A DNA stretch of 64,000 nucleotides from Chitinophagaceae bacterium (GCA_016710745.1 JADJVB010000010.1:1550001-1614000); one strand, 5' to 3'. Positions 1 through 9,260 are shown, numbered from the stretch's first letter. Notes: a model not told the origin generated them from the sequence alone. Program-made: numbers and translations.

Positions 1-107
1 GATTGAATAATAATTCGCAGACTGTCTACTTGAACCGGCTGGGAATCGGCGAATAATGAACAGCAGAGAAGAGAAAAAACAAAGCATGATTTTTTAAGAT
101 GACGCAT
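1..107 (-). CDS. Secreted protein, N-terminal fragment cut by the window edge
   Basis: An open frame runs from an ATG at 107 on the minus strand to the window edge (35 complete codons). It begins MRHLKKSC, continues with a hydrophobic stretch (FVFSLLCCSLFA) and a DSQ-type cleavage region, then PVQVDSLRIIIQ. This is the shape of a Bacteroidota signal peptide followed by the start of a mature domain. A VDSLR segment just after the signal is common at the start of TPR-containing sensor kinases of this phylum, but that is only a hint. It lies 16 bp downstream of dapB on the same strand and may share its transcript. The function cannot be named from 35 residues. Confidence 0.5.
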   Translation of the reverse strand, partial: MRHLKKSCFVFSLLCCSLFADSQPVQVDSLRIIIQ

Positions 108-123
108 GTACATGAAATTTCAT

Positions 124-843
124 TTAGGATAGGCCCAAGATATCTTTCATATGGTAGATACCTTTTTTGTTGAAAATATATTCGGCTGCCAAAACAGCGC
201 CCAGTGCGAAGCCCTGGCGGTTATGTGCCGTGTGTATGATCTCAATGTCATCGATGGCGGAGCTATATTTTATACTGTGGGTGCCGGGTGCCGGGTCTTC
301 TCTTTTGCTGATGATGGGCAGGTCGGCCCGGTTGTCTGAGGGTTCGTTTACCCATTTTTGTTTGGCCGGAATTTCCCGGATAATTTGCTCCGCCAGGGTG
401 ATGGCTGTGCCGCTCGGAGCGTCTTTTTTCTGTGTGTGGTGAATTTCTTCCAGGGTAATGTCATAGCCTGTTTGCCCGTTCATCAATTGCGCCAGCTTTT
501 TGTTTAATTCAAAAAAGATATTCACGCCCACACTAAAATTACTGGCATATAAAAAACTGCCATTTTTTTCAATACAAAAATCGTCAACTTCTTTCCGGTG
601 TTCGAGCCAGCCGGTGCTGCCGCTAACAACCGGAATGCCGGCATCCAGGCATTTCATAATATTGTCTTTCGCACTATGCGGTCCGGTAAATTCTATGGCA
701 ACATCGCATTGTTGCAGATTTTCGGTAGTGAAGGCGTTTGCGTTATCAACATCTATTTTCAATACGATGTTATGGCCGCGTTCAATGGCAATTCCCTCAA
801 TGGTCTTACCCATTTTGCCGTATCCGATCAGTGCCATTTTCAT
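124..843 (-). CDS. dapB: 4-hydroxy-tetrahydrodipicolinate reductase
   Basis: Catalyses the NAD(P)H-dependent reduction step of the diaminopimelate/lysine pathway in the cytoplasm. The protein opens with a Rossmann motif (GYGKMGK), has the EFTGPHSA segment, and carries the family signature EEIHHTQKKDAPSGTA with the catalytic His-His and the substrate-binding Lys. The frame is open up to 885, but the start at 843 (MKMALIGYGK) puts the nucleotide-binding strand at the N-terminus as in the family, giving 239 aa. It is the last recognisable gene of a minus-strand block parA-parB-DUF5683-dapB that recurs in this phylum. dapD of the same pathway lies at 11792. Confidence 0.95.
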   Translation of the reverse strand: MKMALIGYGKMGKTIEGIAIERGHNIVLKIDVDNANAFTTENLQQCDVAIEFTGPHSAKDNIMKCLDAGIPVVSGSTGWLEHRKEVDDFCIEKNGSFLYASNFSVGVNIFFELNKKLAQLMNGQTGYDITLEEIHHTQKKDAPSGTAITLAEQIIREIPAKQKWVNEPSDNRADLPIISKREDPAPGTHSIKYSSAIDDIEIIHTAHNRQGFALGAVLAAEYIFNKKGIYHMKDILGLS

Positions 844-913
844 GCCCCCCGACCCGCCAAAGGAGGAATTGATTGTGTTATCCATTTATTAAATTTTACC
901 AAAACAAAGATAA

Positions 914-1543
914 TCATTTAAGCCCCTTCAGGGGTTTGGGATGAATACTGAGTACAATACTTAATCCGTTTGTTTTAGCCAGTTCGCTGTAGCCGGGTTT
1001 TATCTGCAAACTGAGGTCATCGCTAACATCAAAGGTTTTGAGGTGGGCATCTACCGTGGCTTCGGCAACGTTCAGTCCCCAGAAAAGAATAAAGAACAAG
1101 ATCGAGTAATCCACATTCTGCCTTACTTCGTTTCTGAAACTTTTTATGCGTTCGGGTTGGTCTTTAACGGTGTAATAAGGCTGTGGTATTTCGCCGTCGT
1201 TTGACGGATCGCCGTCGGTTGCATTGATATAGGCATCTTTTGCCTCTCTGAATTGTTTAACGTTCCTGAAAAATATGTAGGTAGTAACTCCCAGGGCCGC
1301 GTACACGACGGGAACTTTCCAATAGCTTTTGTTGGTAACCTGTCCCCAACCGGGTAAAATGGCCGACCGGTAGGTGGCAATATTGGGGTTATATCTTTTT
1401 GTCGGATCGATCTTATTAAACACGCCTTTGTTCTTAGGCACCGACGTGTCTTTGGAGAACAGGAACGCTTTTTTCTGCGCAAAAACAGGGTTGTCGCTAC
1501 AGATCAAGCAGGTAAACAGAAGGAGCGTAAATGCTTTTAACAT
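914..1543 (-). CDS. DUF5683 domain protein
   Basis: A 209-aa protein with an N-terminal signal peptide (MLKAFTLLLFTCLIC, cleavage near VFAQ). The conserved core contains SAILPGWGQVTNKSYWKVP and then a hydrophobic helix (VVYAALGVTTYIFF), with a second membrane segment near residues 150-165 (DYSILFFILFWGLNVAEATVDAHL). This matches the Bacteroidota DUF5683 family, whose role is unknown. Its ATG shares one base with the stop of parB (TAATG), so the two are probably translationally coupled. Position between parB and dapB is conserved in related genomes, which supports the call but not a function. Confidence 0.8.
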   Translation of the reverse strand: MLKAFTLLLFTCLICSDNPVFAQKKAFLFSKDTSVPKNKGVFNKIDPTKRYNPNIATYRSAILPGWGQVTNKSYWKVPVVYAALGVTTYIFFRNVKQFREAKDAYINATDGDPSNDGEIPQPYYTVKDQPERIKSFRNEVRQNVDYSILFFILFWGLNVAEATVDAHLKTFDVSDDLSLQIKPGYSELAKTNGLSIVLSIHPKPLKGLK

Positions 1544-2451
1544 TAAGAAACGTTGATATTAAATTTATCCAGCAATGCATTCAATTCCTCAACCGAATAG
1601 TATTCAAATAAAATACTGCCCTTGCCTTTATTGTCGTGTTTCATTTTAACACGGGTGTTAAAACTGGAAGCTAAATTATCTTCTATCTTTTTAAAATTTG
1701 CCGGCAGTGATGCTTTTACAGCAACTTTAACAGCACCCGTATAGAGTTTCCGCACGAGTGCTTCTGTTTGCCGAACGGATAATTCGCTTTTTTTAATTTC
1801 GTTGAAAATGTACAACTGTTTGTCTACCACATCAACATTGATCAATGCCCGGGCATGGCCCATACTGATCTCGCCGGTGCGCACCGCTACCTGGATCACC
1901 GGGGGTAATTTCAACAAACGGATATAATTCGCAACTGTACTTCTTTCTTTACCCATTCTTTCGGATACCTGCTCCTGGGTGTATTGCAGTTCATCCATCA
2001 ACCGCTTATAACTTAACGCAATTTCAATGGCGTTAAGATCTTTACGTTGCAGATTTTCCAACAGGGATAACTCCAGCAACTGCGTATCATTGGCCTGGCG
2101 AACATACACCGGAACATCTTTGATGCCCGCCATTTTAGCGGCCCTGAACCGGCGTTCGCCCGCGATTAGCCGGTATTTGCCGTTCGCCAGTTGGGAAACG
2201 GTAAGTGGCTGAATGATGTCGTGCATCTTAATTGAATCGGCCAGTTCCTTTAATGATTCTTCATCAAAATCATGACGGGGCTGCTTGGGATTAACTTCAA
2301 TTTTCTCCAAAGGAATGCGCATCGATACCGAAGCCTGTTCGGCTATCTCAGATTTTAAGTTTCCGGAAGTGGTCTTCAGATCCGAATCGATATTCTGCAA
2401 CAAACTCCTGATCCCTTTTCCTAATGCATCTTTTTTATTTACGCTGCTCAT
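1543..2451 (-). CDS. parB: ParB chromosome-partitioning protein
   Basis: A 302-aa centromere-binding CTPase-type ParB. Residues ~45-135 form the ParB/Srx domain with NPKQPRHDF, IIQPLTV and the GERRFRAA box. A helix-turn-helix follows (YTQEQVSERMGKERSTVANYIRLLKL), and a C-terminal dimerisation region ends in ELNALLDKFNINV. It acts with ParA encoded just upstream to segregate the origin region. No parS-like palindrome (TGTTNCACGTGNAACA type) was noticed by eye in the window. The stop overlaps the next start by one base. Confidence 0.96.
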   Translation of the reverse strand: MSSVNKKDALGKGIRSLLQNIDSDLKTTSGNLKSEIAEQASVSMRIPLEKIEVNPKQPRHDFDEESLKELADSIKMHDIIQPLTVSQLANGKYRLIAGERRFRAAKMAGIKDVPVYVRQANDTQLLELSLLENLQRKDLNAIEIALSYKRLMDELQYTQEQVSERMGKERSTVANYIRLLKLPPVIQVAVRTGEISMGHARALINVDVVDKQLYIFNEIKKSELSVRQTEALVRKLYTGAVKVAVKASLPANFKKIEDNLASSFNTRVKMKHDNKGKGSILFEYYSVEELNALLDKFNINVS

Positions 2452-2463
2452 GTTGAAATAGCT

Positions 2464-2612
2464 TTTGGCTTTTAGCTTTTAGCCGTTAGTGCCAGCCTTT
2501 GGTTACCGGCTAACGGCTAATGACTAGCAGCTTATTTAGTGAATAGTTTTTGGCTTTTAGCTTTTAGCAGTTAGCGCCAGCCCCCGGCTAATAGCTAACC
2601 GCTAATGGCTAA
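2464..2612 (-). repeat. Duplicated GGCTTTTAGC/GGCTAAC palindromic repeat between parA and parB
   Basis: The gap between parA and parB is filled by two copies of a similar unit (starting near 2464 and near 2547). Each begins TTTGGCTTTTAGCTTTTAGC and ends in a set of GCTAA-type words. In copy 1, TTAGCCGTTAG (2479-2489) pairs perfectly with CTAACGGCTAA (2510-2520). In copy 2, TTAGCAGTTAGC pairs with GCTAACCGCTAA with one mismatch. These look like the small palindromic intergenic repeats scattered in Bacteroidota genomes. In parAB mRNA each copy could fold into a hairpin. Confidence 0.7.
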
Positions 2613-2616
2613 CCGC

Positions 2617-3417
2617 TTACCCTAAAGTCCTGTCTTTCTCCTTAATCCTCGTCATATCATTCCTCTGTAAAATTTCCTTGGCCAGGTTGAGGTAGTTAAT
2701 GGCACCCTTACTGTCCGAATCATACAGGATCACCGGTTTTCCAAAACTGGGCGCCTCGCTGAGCCTGGTATTGCGGTGAATGATACTGCTGAACACCAGG
2801 TCTTCAAAATGCCGGCGTACTTCGCTAACCACCTGGTTGCATAAACGCAAACGGCCATCATACATCGTCATCAGAATGCCTTCGATCTTTAAATCGGTAT
2901 TTAAACGGCTTTGTACAATTTTAATGGTATTAAGTAATTTACCCAATCCTTCCAAGGCAAAGAATTCGGTTTGCACCGGCACTACCACACTGTCGGCCGC
3001 CGTTAATGCATTCACGGTTATTAAACCCAGCGACGGGGAACAATCGATCACAATAAAATCATAATCAGGCCGGAGCGGATCGAGTATTTTTTTCAATACC
3101 GTTTCGCGGTTGGGGTAATTGATCATTTCAATTTCGGCGCCCACCAGGTCAATATGCGAAGGCAGTACATCCAAATAGGGGATCTCAGATTTCAGGATCA
3201 GGTCTTTGGCCGAAGCCTCATTTACCATACAATCGTACAGGCTCCGGGTAATATTATGCAGATCGAAACCGGTACCGGTGGTACTGTTGGCCTGCGGATC
3301 GGCATCCACCAGCAGGGTTTTAAACTCCAGCACAGCAAGACTGGCAGCCAGGTTTATGGCTGTGGTTGTTTTACCCACTCCTCCTTTTTGATTTGCTACG
3401 CCTATTATTTTCGCCAT
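2617..3417 (-). CDS. parA: ParA/Soj chromosome-partitioning ATPase
   Basis: Deviant Walker A ATPase that works with ParB in origin segregation. MAKIIGVANQKGGVGKTTTA holds the Walker A motif, DADPQANST is the A' region and IDCSPSLGLITVNAL is Walker B. The frame is open up to 3474, but the start at 3417 (MAKIIG) matches the usual ParA start and gives 266 aa. The leader residues upstream (Gln/Asn-rich) look untranslated. It is the first gene of the minus-strand block that runs to dapB. Confidence 0.96.
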   Translation of the reverse strand: MAKIIGVANQKGGVGKTTTAINLAASLAVLEFKTLLVDADPQANSTTGTGFDLHNITRSLYDCMVNEASAKDLILKSEIPYLDVLPSHIDLVGAEIEMINYPNRETVLKKILDPLRPDYDFIVIDCSPSLGLITVNALTAADSVVVPVQTEFFALEGLGKLLNTIKIVQSRLNTDLKIEGILMTMYDGRLRLCNQVVSEVRRHFEDLVFSSIIHRNTRLSEAPSFGKPVILYDSDSKGAINYLNLAKEILQRNDMTRIKEKDRTLG

Positions 3418-3494
3418 ATTGTAGTTTCTTGTTACCTGTTGATCGTTATCCGTTTCCCGTTGTTTGCTGTTCAACGGGTAATCAGTAACATTTT

Positions 3495-4175
3495 TTAAAT
3501 TTCTATTGTTTCGCCAATGGCTGGAAGTATCAGTTCCAGTTCATTTTTTTTAAATAGGTCGATCGCCTTTTGATGATCTATTTTAATAAAGCCAAAGGTA
3601 TCGTAATGTACTCCAATTACCCGTTTAGTTTGAACCATTTTTGCCGCCTGTACGGCATCTTCCATGCCCATGGTAAAATTGTCGCCGATGGGAAGCACGG
3701 CAAATTCAATTTCAGCAAACATCGGTATCAATTGCATATCCAGCGTCAGCGCTGTATCGCCGGCATAATAAAAATTTTGTTCATCATTGATGATAATGAA
3801 ACCCATGGGATTACCGCCGCCGCTGCCATCAGGCAATGTTGACGAATGTATCGCGTTTACACATTTCACCGTTCCAAAATCAAAGGTCCACTTGCCGCCG
3901 GTGTTCATCGGCTGGTATTTTTCAATGCCCTTGCCGGCAAACCAGGTGGCCACTTCATAACTGGCGATGATGGTTGCCCCTGTTCTTTTGGCAATGGCTT
4001 CGGCATCAGCCACATGGTCCATATGCCCATGACTCAGCAGGATATAATCAGCTTCGATGCTGCTGATATCAATGGCCGAAGCCAGTTCGTTTCCCGTTAT
4101 AAACGGATCAAACAATAATTTTTTACCATTTACTTCAACTGCGAAGCAGGCATGGCCGTAAAAGCTGAATGTCAT
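3495..4175 (-). CDS. UPF0173-type metal-dependent hydrolase
   Basis: A 226-aa metallo-beta-lactamase-fold protein. The zinc motif HGHMDHVAD (residues ~50-58) is the HxHxDH signature. Further metal ligands are expected in the HSSTLPDGSGGG segment, in YAGDTALT and in the late GVHYDTFGF segment. This is the UPF0173/YtkL family, small cytoplasmic hydrolases of unsettled substrate. It is encoded upstream of parA on the same strand with a 77-bp gap and may have its own promoter. Confidence 0.88.
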   Translation of the reverse strand: MTFSFYGHACFAVEVNGKKLLFDPFITGNELASAIDISSIEADYILLSHGHMDHVADAEAIAKRTGATIIASYEVATWFAGKGIEKYQPMNTGGKWTFDFGTVKCVNAIHSSTLPDGSGGGNPMGFIIINDEQNFYYAGDTALTLDMQLIPMFAEIEFAVLPIGDNFTMGMEDAVQAAKMVQTKRVIGVHYDTFGFIKIDHQKAIDLFKKNELELILPAIGETIEI

Positions 4176-4338
4176 AATAAAATATTAATTAAATCCATCC
4201 GTCAGTATTAAATAAGCGAATTTTACCTCTATATCGCTGTCAGGTTGGCAAATTTAACCATTCGGCATAAAATTGGACAACAAAGAAGCATCTTAATTGT
4301 AATAATGAAGAAATAAATGTAAACTTAATCCCGAATAA

Positions 4339-4872
4339 ATGATAACGATAATATCTGGCACAAACCGAAATGGAAGTAATACCTTTAAAGTTGCCAGGGA
4401 ATACCAGCAAATATGTAAAGAAAAGGGAATTGAGGCGAATGTACTGTCCTTACTTGATTTTGATATGAACAACGATAGCGTTTTTAACGAAAAAGAGTCC
4501 GACATACTGATCCCCACCACACATTTTATCATCGTGGCACCCGAATATAACGGTAGTATTCCGGGCGTTTTGAAAACCCTCATCGACAAAAGTCGTGTTC
4601 AACTGGCCTGGCATTTTAAAAAAGCGTTGCTGGTTGGCGTGGCGAGCGGGCGGGCGGGCAATCTGCGCGGACTGGATGATCTCAGTAATATCCTGAATCA
4701 TCTCAAGGTAACCGTGTTCCCAAATAAACTGCCCATTTCTACCGTAAATAACCTGGTTGATGCGGAAGGAAAAATTCATGACGCCAATACACGCAAAGCC
4801 ATCCACCAGCAATTGGATGAATTTATTTTATGGGCCGATTTAAAGCCCGAACTTGAATCACAAAAACTGTAG
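4339..4872 (+). CDS. NADPH-dependent FMN reductase family protein
   Basis: A 177-aa flavodoxin-fold oxidoreductase. The FMN phosphate loop is visible as SGTNRNGSNTFKVA at residues 5-18, and the family segment APEYNGSIPGVLKTLID follows near residue 80. It probably reduces quinones, azo compounds or chromate-like acceptors with NAD(P)H; the physiological substrate is unknown. It is the first gene of a plus-strand pair and is followed after 8 bp by a metallophosphoesterase. Confidence 0.9.
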   Translation: MITIISGTNRNGSNTFKVAREYQQICKEKGIEANVLSLLDFDMNNDSVFNEKESDILIPTTHFIIVAPEYNGSIPGVLKTLIDKSRVQLAWHFKKALLVGVASGRAGNLRGLDDLSNILNHLKVTVFPNKLPISTVNNLVDAEGKIHDANTRKAIHQQLDEFILWADLKPELESQKL

Positions 4873-4880
4873 AACCAGCT

Positions 4881-6140
4881 ATGCATTCCTTAAGAACACC
4901 GTTGGGCATCTTCATCATTATCGTGATCTTACTATTGATGGATACCTATATTTTCCAGGCCATCAAAGCAGTGAGTCAGGCTGCTTCACCCAGGTTGAAA
5001 ATGATCATTTACTCGGTTTTCTGGGTGCTTTCGGCCGTTGCTGTGATCAGTTTGCTGCTTTTTTTCTTTACGGAGCAAAATTTTATGGGCAAGAAATTCA
5101 GAACCTATCTCTTTGCTACTTTTATAGGATTGTTCTTAGCCAAGTTGGTGGCGATAACCTTTTTTTTGGTCGACGATATCCGGCGGGGCATACAATGGAT
5201 AACCGGAAAAGTATTTTATAATAATCCCGAGCTGAGCGATATCAATAATGATGGCATCAGCCGGTCTGCGTTCCTGAGCTGGCTTGGTCTGGCGGCCGGG
5301 GGCACGTTGTTTGGAAGTTTTATCTATGGCTTCAGCAATAAATATAATTACCAGTTAAAACGGATGCCGCTGGCATTTGATAATTTGCCTGCCGCTTTTA
5401 AAGGATTGAAAATTGTGCATATCAGCGATATCCACAGCGGCAGTTTTACCGATAAAAAAGCGGTGCTGCATGGCGTGGATAAGATCATGGCCGAAAAAGC
5501 CGACCTGATCCTGTTCACCGGCGATATCGTAAACGACCGGGCAACCGAAATGGAAGACTACAAGGATGTGTTCAATAAAGTTTCGGCGCCGATGGGTGTG
5601 TACAGCACGCTGGGCAACCACGATTATGGTGATTATGTGAGGTGGCCCTTTAATGGCACCACCAAGGATCAGAACCTGGAAGACCTTAAAAAAATACATG
5701 CCGATATGGGCTGGAGGTTGTTGATGAATGAACACGTGGTGTTGGAAAAAGGCGGCGAACAAATTGCCTTACTGGGCATCGAAAACTGGAGTAACAAGGC
5801 CCGTTTTCCCAAACATGGGCGCATGGATCTGGCGCATGCCGGCACCGAAAAATATCCGTTTAAAATATTGATGAGCCATGATCCCAGTCACTGGGATGCC
5901 GAAGTTAAAACAAAATATCCCGATGTGGATCTAACACTGAGCGGACATACACATGGCATGCAGTTTGGTGTGGAGATACCCGGATTTAAATGGAGCCCGG
6001 TACAATACATGTATAAACAATGGGCCGGTTTGTACGAGGATGGTAAACTAAAACTGAATGTGAACCCTGGCTTTGGATTTATCGGTTACCCGGGCAGGGT
6101 AGGGATACTGCCGGAGATAACAGTGATAGAATTGGTGTAA
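4881..6140 (+). CDS. Membrane-anchored metallophosphoesterase
   Basis: A 419-aa protein with about four membrane helices in residues 1-150 (FIIIVILLLMDTYIF, MIIYSVFWVLSAVAVISLLL, YLFATFIGLFLAKLV, then AFLSWLGLAAGGTLFGSF). A calcineurin-like phosphoesterase domain follows. Its metal motifs appear in order: DIHSGSFT, GDIVND, GNHDYGDY, SHDPSHW and SGHTHGMQFG. The architecture fits the YkuE/YaeI-like membrane phosphoesterases, some of which act on lipid pyrophosphates such as UDP-diacylglucosamine. The specific substrate cannot be read from sequence. Confidence 0.9.
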   Translation: MHSLRTPLGIFIIIVILLLMDTYIFQAIKAVSQAASPRLKMIIYSVFWVLSAVAVISLLLFFFTEQNFMGKKFRTYLFATFIGLFLAKLVAITFFLVDDIRRGIQWITGKVFYNNPELSDINNDGISRSAFLSWLGLAAGGTLFGSFIYGFSNKYNYQLKRMPLAFDNLPAAFKGLKIVHISDIHSGSFTDKKAVLHGVDKIMAEKADLILFTGDIVNDRATEMEDYKDVFNKVSAPMGVYSTLGNHDYGDYVRWPFNGTTKDQNLEDLKKIHADMGWRLLMNEHVVLEKGGEQIALLGIENWSNKARFPKHGRMDLAHAGTEKYPFKILMSHDPSHWDAEVKTKYPDVDLTLSGHTHGMQFGVEIPGFKWSPVQYMYKQWAGLYEDGKLKLNVNPGFGFIGYPGRVGILPEITVIELV

Positions 6141-6145
6141 ATAAA

Positions 6146-6170
6146 ATCGCCGGTGCAAAGCACCGGCGAT
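6146..6170 (-). terminator. Rho-independent terminator between convergent genes
   Basis: ATCGCCGGTGC (6146-6156), a three-base loop and GCACCGGCGAT (6160-6170) form a perfect 11-bp stem. On the minus strand the stem is followed by TTTTATTTA, which suits the helicase gene ending at 6190. On the plus strand the stem is followed by A residues, so it would be a weak stop in that direction. Confidence 0.75.
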
Positions 6171-6189
6171 AAAAAAATCAGCTATTTGT

Positions 6190-7965
6190 TTATTTAAAAC
6201 TTCTTCTTTCTTTTGGTGCATAAATTCTTTTTCTTCCTTCGGTAGCCCTGTCGCTTCTGCCACCTTCGTCATTGGGTCTTTTAAAACCACCATCTGCTTC
6301 ATTCATACGTACGGTACGGTTATTATAGCGCTTGCCATCAATAGATTTAATCATTTGTCCGGCTGATGCCTGGTCAATTTCCACCCAACTGTTCATGTCT
6401 CTCATATCAATCTTGCCCAGCACTTCTTTTTTAAGATTGCTTTCATCTAAAATAAATTGTAAAAAACTGGCTTTGTAAAAACCATCTTTGGTACCCAGGT
6501 TAATAAATAAACGGGTATAGCCACTATCGCGACGGTTAAAGCTGGTACGTTCTTTACGGCTGCCATTCATATCGCTTCCGCGATCAGATTGCCGTCTGTC
6601 GGATCCCCGGGTATCCATTTTATTCAGGTCATCTGCATTTTCGTAATACTTGAGGAAATGACTGAATTCCAAAGCAGCTACGCGTTGCAACACTTCTTCT
6701 TTACTTACATCAGCAAATTTTTCGATCAGGTCGGGCATATAGGTTTCGTAATCACCATGACTAACATCGGCGTCCATTAATTTTTCCATAAAATGAAAAA
6801 ACTGTTTGCGGCAAACATCTTTACCGGATGGTACATCCACTTTATGAAACTTGGCATTGATCATTCTTTCGAGCGATTTGATCTTGTATGATTCCCGGCT
6901 ATGGCAGATCGACAAACAAATACCGGTTTTACCGGCACGGCCTGTACGACCACTACGGTGGGTATATACTTCCATATCATCGGGTAATTCAAAATTGATA
7001 ACATGGGTAATGCCATCCACGTCAATTCCACGGGCAGCCACATCGGTAGCAATTAATAATTGTAAATTTTTAGAACGGAAGCGTCCCATTACTTTATCCC
7101 GTTGCTGTTGCGACAGATCGCCGTGCAGGGCTTCGATTTCGTAACCTGCTTTTGATAAGCGTTCGGACACTTCGTGTGCATCGGCCTTGGTACGGGTGAA
7201 GATGATGGCATACATGCCCGGATTAAAATCGATCAAACGCTTTAAGGCTTCGTACCGCTGCGAAGCAGGTACCACAAAAAACTGGTGATCTATATTTTCG
7301 TTGCCGCTGTTCTTACGGCCTACCGTTACTTCCTTCGGATTGTTCATATAATTACGCGAAATGGCCCTTACTTCGGATGGCATGGTGGCACTGAATAACC
7401 AGGTGCTTTCGCGGTTGATGGTATTCTTCAATACAAAATCAATATCATCCCTGAAACCCATGTTCAGCATTTCATCCGCCTCATCCAATACCACATATTT
7501 TACTTTTTGCAGGTCGATGGCTTTTCTTTCGATCAGGTCGATCAAGCGGCCGGGTGTTGCTACCACAATATGTACGCCTTTTTTAAGGTTGCGTATCTGC
7601 ATCATGATGGAGGCGCCGCCATAAACGGCTTCGGTAAATACACCCCTGCTGTGTTTTTTAAAGGTTTCCAGGTCGTTGGTGATCTGTAAACAAAGTTCAC
7701 GGGTAGGACAAACGATCAGCGCCTGTGGGTGCCGGTTTTCTACTTCAATTAATTGTAACAGGGGCAAACCAAAGGCAGCGGTTTTACCGGTTCCGGTTTG
7801 TGCCAGGCCGATAAAATCGGTGGTGCCCGATAATAAAACCGGGATGGCTTTTTCCTGTATCTCTGTTGGGGTTTCAAATCCCATGTCGGTAACAGCTTGT
7901 ACCAACGTTTCGTTCAAGCCTAAGGCTTCAAATGCATTCATGTAAATTTGTTTTGCGATAGCCAC
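6190..7965 (-). CDS. DEAD-box RNA helicase with DbpA-like C-terminal domain
   Basis: A 591-aa RNA helicase. It shows the Q motif near GFETPTEIQEKAIP, motif I AQTGTGKTA, motif Ia PTRELCLQI, motif II VLDEADEML, motif III SATMP, and HRSGRTGRAGKTG as motif VI. The C-terminus (~490-565) contains TRLFINLGTKDGFYKASFLQ through RTVRMNEA, resembling the DbpA/CsdA RNA-binding domain, then a basic RRSFK tail. Such proteins assist ribosome assembly and cold-shock RNA unwinding. A second ATG at 7941 (MNAFEALGL) starts right at the conserved N-terminus and is an equally likely start. Confidence 0.94.
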   Translation of the reverse strand: MAIAKQIYMNAFEALGLNETLVQAVTDMGFETPTEIQEKAIPVLLSGTTDFIGLAQTGTGKTAAFGLPLLQLIEVENRHPQALIVCPTRELCLQITNDLETFKKHSRGVFTEAVYGGASIMMQIRNLKKGVHIVVATPGRLIDLIERKAIDLQKVKYVVLDEADEMLNMGFRDDIDFVLKNTINRESTWLFSATMPSEVRAISRNYMNNPKEVTVGRKNSGNENIDHQFFVVPASQRYEALKRLIDFNPGMYAIIFTRTKADAHEVSERLSKAGYEIEALHGDLSQQQRDKVMGRFRSKNLQLLIATDVAARGIDVDGITHVINFELPDDMEVYTHRSGRTGRAGKTGICLSICHSRESYKIKSLERMINAKFHKVDVPSGKDVCRKQFFHFMEKLMDADVSHGDYETYMPDLIEKFADVSKEEVLQRVAALEFSHFLKYYENADDLNKMDTRGSDRRQSDRGSDMNGSRKERTSFNRRDSGYTRLFINLGTKDGFYKASFLQFILDESNLKKEVLGKIDMRDMNSWVEIDQASAGQMIKSIDGKRYNNRTVRMNEADGGFKRPNDEGGRSDRATEGRKRIYAPKERRSFK

Positions 7966-8279
7966 ATGGTAATCAACGGCCCCTTTATTCAGGGATTAAC
8001 CGGTTGTCATGCTTTTGGCCGTTGGGAAAGTCGTGGGTGTTCAATACATCCCTAAAGAAAATCTATTTGCAACAGCAACTGAGCATGTCATGTAATTCTC
8101 AGTTTTTAATCCCGATATTTACCGGGAGGGCGCAAAAGTAGGCTATTTATTTTGAATTCCGGCATAATGGGTTGTTTATTATGCAAATCCGGTTGCAATA
8201 TTATTAAATGATGACCGTTTTAAAGTGCTGTTAAACTATTTTTGGTTTTTGTTATCTAAATAATGCCCAACTCAGCCTT
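7966..8279. other. Divergent intergenic region, 314 bp, no gene seen
   Basis: This stretch separates the minus-strand helicase from a plus-strand outer-membrane gene. I see no coding frame. It holds a TAnnTTTG-type box for the helicase direction (8133-8140) and several AT-rich tracts that could drive the divergent gene. If that box is used, the helicase mRNA would carry a leader of about 160 nt. Confidence 0.5.
8133..8140 (-). promoter_or_regulatory. Candidate -7 box of the helicase gene
   Basis: On the minus strand this reads TACTTTTG, matching the Bacteroidota -7 consensus TAnnTTTG. No clear TTG at the -33 position was found at the usual spacing, so the call is weak. Confidence 0.35.
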
Positions 8280-9260
8280 ATGTATAGATTATTGTTGTTC
8301 CTGATCTGTTTATTATCAGCCCCTGCTGCATTTGCGCAGCTCGACTCCCTGTCGAAGGAAGACAGGCGTTTACTGGATTCCATGTTCAACAATGATGAGT
8401 TCATCAAACTGATGATGAAAAAAGAAAAGAGTTTTGTTGATGTGAATATCGGTATGGGCAACCGGCTGTTCAGTATCAGCAATAACTCGCTCAATGCAGG
8501 CCAATCGCAAACTGACAAAATTTATTATAAACCCTCGGTTGGGTATTTTCACAAAAGCGGACTGGCGATTGCGCTGAGCGGTTACCTGGCATCGGACAAC
8601 GGAAAATTAAAAAGTTACCAGTACGCCGTGAGCCCTTCCTATACGTTCAGTAATAAAAAATTTACAGCGGGCATCAGCTATACCCGGTTTTTTGAAGATT
8701 CGGTGGAGAGTTTTACGGCGAGCCCGTTTAAAAATGATTTTTTTGCCAGTGCAACGTACAAAAAAACATGGCTGCGTCCGGCCATTGCTGTTGGTTATGC
8801 TTTTGGAAAACAGACCGAATATTTTGATACCTCATTTTGGTTTTTTAACCGGGTGGTGCACCTGCGGGATACCATAACCACCAAACTAAGCGCTTTTTCG
8901 TTAACGTTATCGGCATCGCATCAATGGAATTTTTATGAACTGCTGGGTAAAAAAGATGCGTTTCAGTTACAACCCGCGGTTCTGTTAAATGCGGGTTCGC
9001 AAAGATGGAATATTGCGCATTCGAACAGTTTTTTCGGCCGCCGCCCGGTGATACAAAATTATTTGAAGCAAAGATTCGGTGATGGATCCGAATCGGAAAA
9101 ATTCAATCTTCAATCCGTGGCGCTGTCGGTGCTGGCAACCTATTACTACGGCAGGTTTTATCTGCAGCCACAACTATACCTCGATTATTATTTGCCAACT
9201 ACCACCGAAAAAAGGTTAACCTCCTTGTTCTCCTTAACGGCCGGCGTTACTTTCGATTAA
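8280..9260 (+). CDS. Outer-membrane beta-barrel-like protein
   Basis: A 326-aa protein with a clear signal peptide (MYRLLLFLICLLSAPAAFAQ, cleavage after FAQ). The mature part starts with a charged helix (DSLSKEDRRLLDSMFNNDEF). It then alternates short amphipathic strands rich in Tyr, Phe and Ser and ends in LTAGVTFD, close to the aromatic end expected of an outer-membrane barrel. I do not recognise a named family. It probably sits in the outer membrane. The next gene, 117 bp downstream, is also a predicted barrel. Confidence 0.65.
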   Translation: MYRLLLFLICLLSAPAAFAQLDSLSKEDRRLLDSMFNNDEFIKLMMKKEKSFVDVNIGMGNRLFSISNNSLNAGQSQTDKIYYKPSVGYFHKSGLAIALSGYLASDNGKLKSYQYAVSPSYTFSNKKFTAGISYTRFFEDSVESFTASPFKNDFFASATYKKTWLRPAIAVGYAFGKQTEYFDTSFWFFNRVVHLRDTITTKLSAFSLTLSASHQWNFYELLGKKDAFQLQPAVLLNAGSQRWNIAHSNSFFGRRPVIQNYLKQRFGDGSESEKFNLQSVALSVLATYYYGRFYLQPQLYLDYYLPTTTEKRLTSLFSLTAGVTFD

